From contig LWCA01000083.1 in the NCBI GenBank assembly GCA_001642005.1, forward strand, positions 1-57,556: a stretch of DNA of 57,556 nt. The letters are read 5' to 3'. Below are positions 49,457 through 57,556 of this stretch, in pieces (positions within the stretch are counted from its first letter, which is position 1; every line of letters starts with the position of its first letter). The stretch is from Intoshia linei. Its lineage: Eukaryota; Orthonectida; Rhopaluridae. Under the pieces are notes generated by a model. That model searched no databases and was not told the DNA's origin. It saw only the letters and a program-made list of their open reading frames with translations. The position numbers were made by a program, and so were the translations under genes.

Positions 49457-52400
49457 ATGATGATTTTGATTATAATTAATTGTTTCTTTCTTGTTTCAAC
49501 CAAAATTATGTATAAAGCTTATATTTGCGAGGATAAGGCTTATCAAATCACCTGTCAAAATATAGAGTAAAATTACTGTAGTTTCATTTTTAATTTTTAA
49601 TACTTTAGAAATAAAAATCAACTTTATATATTCATAAAATTAGCATTTTATGGACGCAGAAATGCCAATGTTTGTAAACATTTGTATAATAATGTTCAAC
49701 AAGAAATAATCAACTACGAACAGCATGGTCCATGTTTTACCATTGCGCCAGTTCAGTATTTAATGCAAAGGTTTATTGTTTGCCAATATATTACTAGCAT
49801 AAGATATCCATATTCACTTTTTTTTTTTGAAAAATTTTTAGTGAAATTGTTTTAATTTAAATGATACCGAAAACTATAGTATATACTAGGTTGACTGTTA
49901 TGTAATACGTACAAACAGCACCTAGATTTATAGCACCTAGATTTATAGCACCTAAATTTTTTGTATGTGTTGACAGGATACAACTGTACCACCTGTAAAT
50001 TTTTTTAAATTCTAGGACTGTTTTCATTAAAAAAAAGGGTAATTTGATGTTTTGGCCCTGAAGATATATTTTTTTTAAATTTAGATTTATGACAATATTT
50101 ATGATTTTAAAATCCGTATCAGAGTATATATTTTTTTAAATTCTCAAACTCGTTTGATTTTCAAAAAAAAAGGATAATTGGGCTTTTTGACCCGTAAGAT
50201 GTGAGTTTGGGAAGTTGAAATTTATTTTGCTAACACTCCGGAAGAAACTGTAATTGAAATGTGGACTTCATACAATTCTAAGACTAGTAGTTATTAAAAT
50301 AAACGGTAACACACACACAAACAAATGTTGCATAGCATATTATATAAGTAAGGATTATAGTATAGTAAAGCTAGTTATAAATATAAAAACTTGCCAATAA
50401 TTTCATCCCGATTATATTTAATGTAGATGCAACAAAAATAAAACATGCTTTGTTGAAGCTTCAACGAGTCTATTTGGAAATCCTTGTATAAATATTAAAA
50501 AATATTTATACATTGAATATTACTGTATTCATAAATGTAATTATTACAATTCTATTATATTAATAGCTTTACTGTTATGTACTTAGTACAAAGAGCATCC
50601 TAGCTCTACCGAAGGTGGAATTTTTTAATTCTACCAAAAAAATAAATTCAATAATAGAATCTTATTTAAAAATGCTACTATTCACAATTATCAATCTTTT
50701 AAAGGAGTGGTTTCTAAACTGGTTTAGCCATGGACCCTTCACTTCGCATTACCTTTTAATTTAAAGTGAATTATTCCCAGTTACAATTATTTTGTTTTGT
50801 TAACAGATGTCTAAAGAAACTTTAAAAACAATTTTGTGATCCCATTTTTTTAATTTATTAGAGAGAATCAGAGTATAATCTTAAAAATAAAGTCAAAAAA
50901 CTACAATCTTAAAAATTGTCATAAATAGCTTAAATTCCAGAAAAAATAAAATTAAAAAAACTTAATCTCTTTATTGGAACGATGTGTAGACTGTACTATG
51001 TTCATTGAACATTTTATTGGAAATTATTAAATGAATATTTAAATTTTACATTTGTTAATCCAAACATTTGAAAAATATTGGTTCATAATATATTAAGTTA
51101 TTTTTCATCGGGAATGCGTAGATTTCTGGGGTTGAAATTTTGTATTTATATCAACTGGAATAATCTTTTTTTTTAATATTGGAACTGTTAATTATTTCCC
51201 ATTTTTTGTTTTAATAGAATAATTCGGAAAAAAATATATTAATACTAAAAGGGTTTTTTATAACCGTGAAGGCGGAATTTATTAAGGTTGAAATTTTTGC
51301 GTGTGTTAATAGGATACAACTGTATCACCAGTAAATTTTTTAAATTCTTGGGCTGTTTTCATTAAAAAAAATAATAATTTGTGGTTTTGGCCTGAAGATA
51401 TTTTTTTTTAAATTTAAATTTATGATTTTAAAATCCGTATCAGAAGTATTTTTTTAAATTCTTAAACCCGTTTTATTTTCAAAAAAAGGACAATTGGGCT
51501 TTTTGACCCGTAATATGTGAGTTTGGGAGATTGAAATTTATTTTGCTAACACCCCCGGAGAAAATTGTAAGACTGGTAGTTATTGAAATAAACAATAATA
51601 CACACACATAGATAAACAAAGCACATTATATAAGTAAGGATAATTATATTTTGAGTAATTTAATTTACTGTGAAATTAAATTAATTTATTTTTCAATATA
51701 AAAAGTTTGAAATTCCCTGCTGTAGTGGGTAATAATTTTAATAATTTTAGCCAACAAAATTTTTTCTTTAACAGAAATAGAACTTAGAATGGATCATTAT
51801 GTCAAAAAACAAAATACTGATAACAAAGAATCAGATAAATACATTTTAAAGTGTCAGAGTGAATATCATTTATTAAATAATGTAAATAAATTGACATTTT
51901 GGGATAAGACAAATGTTGGAAATTTTGCTACAAGTACATGTGGATTGAATGGAAATAAAAGTAAATATTTTTAATTTCAGATTTATTTTTAATTTTCTAT
52001 AATTAGACAATACGGTTCACAGATTTTGTCATTTGAATACATCGTGGAGTAATGTATATCAAATAGATAATTGTTATAAATCTTACAAAATGGTGGATAT
52101 AAAAGATGATTTGTTTATATTTAATCACCTTTTAACACTTAATACGCTATCACCTATCAAGTCAACTAAGAGTTATAATTTCAACTATACTAAACAATAT
52201 TTAACGGTAATATACAATGTACATTAACATGTAGCTTTTTGTTATTAATTATTTTATTCAAAAATCCATTTTTAAAATATGCTAAAAAATTAACTCTAAA
52301 ACAAATTTCAAGATTTGGTTAAGCAATTACTTAAATTTCCATAAAATAACTTGAAAAGTCATTTTTCAATTTAAAATTTTTATAAGATAAATTTAGGATA

Positions 52401-53562
52401 TAATGAAAATGGTAAATAATATTGTCGATTCAAAGATATTATATTTATGGAAATTGATAGAAGTAAAAAAAAGAAACCAATACGTTAATAATTTATTCTC
52501 CAGTATTAAGATTCTTTTGAAACCTCTCAAAGAATCTACCACATATTTAAGCTACCGTTTACCCTATATAGGTTTTTATAATTTAAAAATTATTATGCAG
52601 TTTAAATTTAACATTATCTACCAGTCTATATATAAACGTTTATTTGCGACGGTTCCAAGGAATCGGGAAGCGCTGTTTTTAGCTAGTGGTAAAAATTTAA
52701 AAAACCAGTAAATGAAAAAATATGTTTTCGAAAATTGCTAGATAATTTTAACTATAAATTGACACAATATGGAATTTGGTATTATTTAAATATTTCAATT
52801 TAGATTTTATTCAAACCACCTTATTAGATTCCAATTTTTTCCATATTTCACAACATTGTTTTGATAATTTCAAGCATATAAATAAAGGTATTTATTATAT
52901 CTCTACGAAATGGTTACAATTCATTTAATACAATTATTTTTTACCCATCCTTATCTTCACATATTATAAACTAATGAAATAAGTGACAAAATATAAATGA
53001 CAAAACTCCAACTCTTAGACAAGAATCAAATGACCCATTTATTTTATTTCATTTATAATTGTTCTTATTAATATAATTATAAGGTATATCTTCTAAAATT
53101 GATCACGATAAGCGGATTTTACTGTACTATTTATACAATAATAATTTTTAAGTCTCGGGTAATTAAAATCTTGGGATGCGAGAGTAAATAATTATCAAAT
53201 TAATCATAATACATATATAAACAGTATAGAAACATGGACAATTTACAAGTAAACAAATAAAATTTTCACAGTTTTGTCGTGTTTTCATTTGATATAAGGC
53301 GTTTAGAACACTATTTATTTCGAGTTTTTACTTATCATTATCATTTAGATTTAAACAAAACCACCATTATTGTATTAAAAAGTTACCGTTTTGCTATGCC
53401 CGACTCGGGAAAATATAGATTTGATGATTACATTTATTTTATCATTTTAAATGAGAATTCAATCAACTTAAATATTATTTACGAATGCGTCAATTTAAAA
53501 TCTCAATCTGAAAAGTACAATTTGCAAAAACCAAAATTGAAAGCAATTTGGAATAATAAAGG
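49457..53562 (+). CDS. Latrophilin-like (adhesion GPCR) N-terminal region: SUEL lectin + HRM + GAIN start
   Basis: Exons 49457-49566, 49609-49770, 50427-50536, 51751-51960, 52007-52206 and 52397-52688 join in phase. A signal peptide (MMILIIINCFFLVSTK) precedes a SUEL galactose-binding lectin domain: AYICEDKAYQITC, IKLAFYGRRNANVC, GPCFTIAPVQYLMQRCN, TCFVEASTSLFGNPC, KKYLYIEYYC. A linker leads to an HRM-type domain (LTFWDKTNVGNFATSTCG, HRFCHLNTSW, DNC) and an alpha-helical stretch like the GAIN subdomain A (IMKMVNNIVDS...LWKLIEV). A possible exon 52804-52887 and an open frame to 53562 (ending LKAIWNNKG) may continue it, but the phase into the latter does not close. Lectin, HRM, GAIN is the latrophilin/CIRL order. 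No GPS (CxCxHLT) or 7TM exon was found before 57.4 kb. Confidence 0.72.
49886..50350 (+). repeat. Dispersed modular repeat family, internally deleted copy
   Basis: It begins with GGTTGACTGTTATGTAATAC and GTACAAACAGCACCTAG. A short repeated piece follows (CACCTAGATTTATAG repeated twice), then it jumps to the modules (GATGTTTTGGCCCTGAAGAT near 50050; TTGGGCTTTTTGACCCGTAA near 50186) and ends ACACACACACAAACAAATG, TATTATATAAGTAAGGATTA. It lies in the second intron of the lectin gene and has no ORF. Confidence 0.7.
50566..51645 (+). repeat. Dispersed modular repeat family, near full-length copy
   Basis: Head at 50572 (ACTGTTATGTACTTAGTAC, then AGCTCTACCGAAGGTGG). Central blocks are TATTCACAATTATCAATC, GTGGTTTCTAAACTGG and TTTCATCGGGAATGCGTAGA (51104). 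Two or three modules of about 120 bp follow with TTTATAACCGTGAAGG, TGTGGTTTTGGCCTGAAGAT and TTGGGCTTTTTGACCCGTAA cores. The tail is ACACACACATAGATAAACAA, then TTATATAAGTAAGGATAA. Length is about 1.08 kb with no coding capacity, in an intron of the lectin gene. Confidence 0.75.
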
Positions 53563-53898
53563 GTAATAATAAATTATCTAAACTGTGTAATATAAACAAA
53601 TCATAATCTACGTCAAAGGTCTTTAAACTTTTTATCTCTAGGAGCATTCAGAAGTGAACCTAACATATTATAGGACCGAAATAAGAATGTTCCTTAAAAA
53701 TTTTGGAACTATCCACCTTTCCATCACCCGTGCAGGGCCTGGACTCGCAGTTCTATTTTTACACACCATTTGTGCAATTGAAAAATATAATCATTTTTAA
53801 ATGCAATTTGGAAAAATCAGCTCACCATTTTGCTAAAATTTCGATTCGAATATAATTTGAATCGAATTTATATTTTAACATCAGAATACAGTCTAACC

Positions 53899-54118
53899 CA
53901 GCGTTTCCCAATCTTATTTACTTTATGGTGCAGAAGTTAATAAATAAAAGTTAAAAGTTTGGCGCACCTTAAATTTTGATAAGAAAAAAACATTATAATT
54001 ATGTAAATCCCAAATTTTTTATTAATGAACTGTCAATGTAAAAGTTTGAAACTAATTTTTCAAAATTTATAAAATAAAGTCAAATTTCTTTGCGGCGTAC
54101 CGGGGTTTAGAATTACTG
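53899..54118. mobile_element. 220-bp hAT-like MITE with 8-bp target duplication
   Basis: The left end CAGCGTTTCCCAATCTTATT and the complement of the right end, CAGTAATTCTAAACCCCGGT followed by ACGCC, are hAT-type termini. Flanking octamers GTCTAACC (53891-53898) and GTCCAATC (54119-54126) match at six of eight positions. Internal sequence near 53958-53990 is the complement of 8300-8330, marking another copy upstream of TBCD. Confidence 0.75.
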
Positions 54119-54550
54119 GTCCAATCTGCCAATAAAAAAATACTAAAGGTCAGATTTCTGGCAGATACATTACTAAAAAATTTGGTTCTTTAATGCAAGG
54201 ATGGGCAACTTATGATTTGCGGCCGGATCCGGCCCGTATAATTTTTTTTATATTTATAGATTTTATTTTTTTAATACTACTTTTACTAAATACATAGTAG
54301 CAGATATAGAACATATACATAATAGTAGAACGATCTACTGAGTAGGTAGTAAATTTTTAAATTATCAGAATCTACCATTTGGCCCGTTACTATCATAACG
54401 CTTCCCACCATAAGGTTTATATTTTTTATAATTATGAGTTTCGAAAAGTGAACATTTGAAAAAATTAGTATAAACATTTCTAAAAATGAATAGTCTCGTA
54501 AGGGTTAATATATATCTACATTAGTTGTAGTTTACAACTAATAAGGGTAT

Positions 54551-54866
54551 ATTTAATAAGTTCAGAATAATTGATTCTACATAGAATTCGGAAGCAGAAC
54601 TGATATTCATCATGTAAAAAAATCGGTAATCATGATATTCATATCTGCCCAATGTTTTCATCATATTAAATCTTGGCGTAGGTTATTGATCACATCCATA
54701 ACCATTAATGATGACAAATCAAGAAAATCAAAGCACATTTAATAAGTTCAGAATAATTGATTCTACATAAAATTCGGAAGCAGAACTGATATTCATCATG
54801 TAAAAAAATCAGAAAAATTGGTAATCATGATATTCATATCTGCCCAATGTTTTCATCATATTAACA
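54551..54866. repeat. Direct duplication of about 120 bp, 186-bp period
   Basis: The block starting ATTTAATAAGTTCAGAATAA at 54551 recurs at 54737 and runs through ATTCGGAAGCAGAACTGATA and CATATCTGCCCAATGTTTTC to the matching CATCATATTA. The second copy has one substitution and about 9 extra bases (AGAAAAATT) near 54815. A unique spacer of about 65 bp separates the copies. High identity implies a recent duplication. Confidence 0.85.
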
Positions 54867-55494
54867 TAAAATACAACTTAATTCAATTATAATTTAAAGT
54901 TATAATTAAAACTTACTAAAATTTCACCTCGAAATAAACACGTTGATCGATAATGAAATAAAATAAAAATGATTCAAATTAAAATCATTACTATAGATTA
55001 AATAACCAAATGATCATTGCTACTGGTAATTAGTCATTTGAATTTAAAGTTTACTTTTTTGCTAATACACATGTACAAATATTGTACGAATGGGACAATA
55101 CTCTATTCTAGTAATGAGGGAATGTTTTTGATGTAAAAATATTTACTTTAAAAAAATATTATTTGGATTAGAATTAAAATTATTGTCCTTTTTTAGTTTA
55201 TGACTTAGTTATTGAATATTTTTGTAATGGTTAGAGTTAAATAAAATAGGTACAGGCGAATTCCTCGTTAACATATTTTTTATAAATAATCATATATTAA
55301 AGCAGGGATTTCCGTTTTCAATCCAAAATTATATGCCGGCTCCCTGAGATTCAATAAAATGTAGAAAAATTTTGATCAATTTTTGTTTATTTTATGGGAG
55401 AATTTTTAATATTTATTACAGAGTTTCTACATGTTGATTATCCCAAAGCCTAGACGACGGCTACATTATTAATTCAAAAATCTAACTTTTATCC

Positions 55495-55680
55495 CACCAA
55501 TAATAAAATTTAATAGAAATACCATTTCTAGCCTTCAGGGAAAAATTGACTTTGACTGATATTTTTTTGAAAAATCCGATTTACGAAACCTTATGAAAAA
55601 ATTCACTTAATCAAATCACAAATAAAAAATCCAAATTTCCAACCTTTAAGGGAAAAATCTCTTATTCCAACTTCAATATT
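55495..55680 (-). repeat. Inverted copies of the GGTTGGTAAA/GGATTTTT motif array
   Basis: On the minus strand the cores are GGTTGGAAATTTGGATTTTT (near 55640), ATAAGGTTTCGTAAATCGGA (near 55590) and, near 55525, TCCCTGAAGGC. They match the arrays at 12275-12600 and 35640-35930. As at 35540, the array follows a hAT-like terminus (55305), so the array is probably internal sequence of one hAT-like family. Confidence 0.55.
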
Positions 55681-56047
55681 ACACAAATTTAACCTTATAG
55701 TCGACATCAAAACTATTCTTACCTTCTTTATGTCAATCATCGCAAATATTACACTTTGCATTATTTATATTATTCTTTATGATCAATTGCGGCTTTTAAC
55801 GTTGTTATCATATGGTACAATTATCGTTACAAATCGAAACGATACGTATAGTTCAAAACTGTCAAACTTGTCGATTGTCACAACTTTCTCATTCATTTTT
55901 TAATATAATTTTATGTTAATGGTTCGTTTGCACCTATAATATTCACCAAAAGATTGGTGTTTTTATTTCACAAAAAAATTAAAAATTTAAATTACAATAA
56001 TAAATTTTAGATATTGGGAAGTGTATATCAATTCTAAATTAACCAAA

Positions 56048-56257
56048 ATGTCAAATAACTGGCAAATTATAACCTTCGTATCCGAAGGTAAATTTTTATT
56101 AATACATAGTAGATGACAGAAAATAAATTATTTTTAATAACATTTCAAGATTAATTATTGGCTTACCTAATAATTAGTTTATGTTGTAGTACCAATTTCA
56201 CAAAACCGCGAAATTTCAGAAATTTTGAGAAAAACAACCAAAACAAACGATAAATAA
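56048..56257 (+). CDS. Putative 35-residue two-exon small protein
   Basis: An ATG in good context (aaccaaaATG) opens 56048-56087. The donor GTAAAT and the acceptor TTGTAG join it to 56190-56257 in frame, giving MSNNWQIITFVSEVPISQNR followed by EISEILRKTTKTNDK and a stop. The 102-nt intron has a T-rich acceptor. I do not recognise the peptide. It is too short for a domain and lacks a signal or membrane segment. It could instead be the 5' end of a longer gene or chance, since random A+T-rich sequence readily supplies GT and AG. The residue mix (two acidic and two basic clusters, one Trp) is less Asn/Lys-biased than nearby random frames. Confidence 0.4.
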
Positions 56258-57449
56258 ACCACTTTTCGTAAACATTTGATGAATCTAAATTGATTCAACA
56301 TTTTATAATGTAAAAAGTGTCCATAGCAAATAAAACTTTTTTAAATTTCAACCCAATATGAATACTATGTATACTAGGGTGTTTCAAAAAGTAGAAATTT
56401 TGCTAGTTTTTCTTAGCCTTAGTAAAAATTAAGCTAGTATTTATATTTAGAGTACTATGTGACTTTTATTTTTTCGTAAATGTTGGTGATCGAATTGCGC
56501 ACACAAATAAATATTTTCCTAAAAAATATTGAAAAATAGTTTATTATCTGAATTCTCATTGGTTAATATATCAAAATTAACAGCAAATATGAATATTACA
56601 CGAAATATCTTCATTTTTTAATGACTTTTTATTGAGTTAAACAGAGAAAGACGCCGAACATAGGTGTAACATTTGTAAGACCCACAAATCAAATTAAAAG
56701 AATATAACCATGCCCATAAAAGGGTTTTTCTAATCTTTAATTTAATAGAAACTAAAATTTTTAATAATAAAACAAATACGCATTATACCTAATATAACTT
56801 AAATTCACTATAAATCAACTATGTATTCCTATTCTAATAATTAATATTATGTAAATAAGACAATATTTAATTGTAATTATTTATCTATTCTAAATTAAAT
56901 TAGAATAGTCTAGATTTCTGTCTTCTATAATAATATTAAAATACAGTGTAATACGACATAGTTGAAAATCTAAAATATATTATTAAAATGAAAAAACCAA
57001 AAGTATAGATGAATTTGTCAATTAAAAAGGATCAACTTCTGATACACATCGAAAATTATTCTTTTATTAAATTTAAAATATTTCTGGAGTGATCCTTTAA
57101 AATGTTTAGCCTTGAGAGAGATCATCAGCTACCTTGTTTGTCAACAGTACGTCCAATTTCGGTTTAGACGTATATTTGCGTTTATTAAGAAAAAAAATGC
57201 ATTTTTTCCCCTTTAAGAGACATTTAGTTTTTCGTACATTTTTGATTGATATATTATTGATACACACTTTTTTCATGCATCAAACCAAATATTTAAAACA
57301 AAATTACAACATTCTTTCATAACTATGTTTCTAAAACCCAAAATATATGCCATTAATGCTAAATTAGCGCGGATGTTCTATCTGGCATTTGACATATTTG
57401 ATAATTTCTTTCATTTAATTTTGACTTTTTTTCCAGTATTTTATAGGCA
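56258..57449. other. Intergenic, one MITE terminus
   Basis: No gene is seen. At 56378 GGGTGTTTCAAAAAGTAGAA begins a terminus shared with 20849. The rest is A+T-rich. The open frame 57134-57322 is Phe/Lys-rich and has no supporting features. Confidence 0.45.
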
Positions 57450-57556
57450 TTATAGTTTTTCTAATTCATCATAGTCATCGTTGTACCAATTTCCACCTTT
57501 GCGTATATCAATTTCTCCTATGTAGAATTTTCCATTCCAAATTAACCATAATACAA
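57450..57556 (-). CDS. C-terminal exon of an unidentified gene entering from the right
   Basis: The minus strand from the right edge reads without stop to a TAA at 57450-57452: LIWNGKFYIGEIDIRKGGNW followed by YNDDYDELEKL. The composition (Trp, Gly and Tyr with an acidic end) is unlike random frames here and suggests a genuine C-terminus. Thirty-four residues are too few to name a family. Whether it is one exon or part of a longer frame is decided by sequence beyond the window. Confidence 0.5.
   Translation of the reverse strand, partial: VLWLIWNGKFYIGEIDIRKGGNWYNDDYDELEKL

Larger units (their letters stand above)
53563..56047. other. Repeat-rich region with no gene seen
   Basis: Holds a hAT-like element (53899-54118). 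A further terminus-like string is at 54198 (GGATGGGCAACTTATGATTT, then GCGGCCGGATCCGGCCCG), followed by a CTCGTAAGGGTTAATA solo end at 54493, a 186-bp-spaced direct duplication (54551-54866), and a CAGGGATTTCCGTTTTCAAT terminus at 55305 with inverted copies of the GGTTGGTAAA motif array at 55495-55680. No exon carrying a GPS or transmembrane domain was found for the preceding lectin gene. Confidence 0.5.

Noticed and set aside
57134-57322. 62-codon Phe/Lys-rich frame
   Set aside because: Composition typical of random A+T-rich sequence, no start context or splice partners.

Overview
This is a very A+T-rich (about three quarters A+T by eye) animal nuclear segment. The genes are split by GT-AG introns, and every protein recognised is eukaryotic. 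DRC5/TCTE1 and meckelin mean the organism builds cilia or flagella. Many introns are only 31-46 nt long while others in the same gene exceed 1 kb. That pattern, with the A+T content, would suit a flatworm or another fast-evolving protostome, but I cannot fix the phylum from sequence alone.

Layout. Base 1-120 (-) is the start of a probable retroelement gag-like ORF running off the left edge. Then come DRC5/TCTE1 (1142-6891, +), tubulin cofactor D (8564-17929, +; first 984 codons uninterrupted), meckelin/TMEM67 (18852-27268, +; 12 exons, all phases closing) and an intronless orphan multi-pass membrane protein (27724-28632, -). A transposon-rich gap follows (hAT-like and Tc1-like relics, about 28.6-32.8 kb). 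Next are GDE1-type glycerophosphodiesterase (32883-34098, -; 8 exons with tiny introns), a small unrecognised gene (34212-34849, -), tRNA-dihydrouridine synthase 3 (36423-40340, +) with a MEX3-like KH ORF in one intron, mitochondrial-type 3-ketoacyl-CoA thiolase ACAA2 (41336-44790, +), a secreted six-cysteine peptide (44809-45072, -), a latrophilin-like secreted N-terminus (49457-53562, +: signal peptide, SUEL lectin, HRM, start of GAIN; no 7TM found), a 35-aa two-exon gene (56048-56257, +) and the C-terminus of a gene entering from the right (57450-57556, -).

The gaps are largely non-autonomous transposons: hAT-like elements with 8-bp target duplications (one nested inside another), a TTAA-flanked piggyBac-like element, a 160-bp fold-back element, a 661-bp inverted-repeat element, a Tc1 relic, and a dispersed 1.1-1.4 kb family built of about 125-bp modules and ending in AGTAAGGAT. 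Three neighbouring genes (DRC5, TBCD, TMEM67) all bear on axonemes, tubulin or cilia. The remaining genes are metabolic, RNA-modifying or secretory and show no operon logic.
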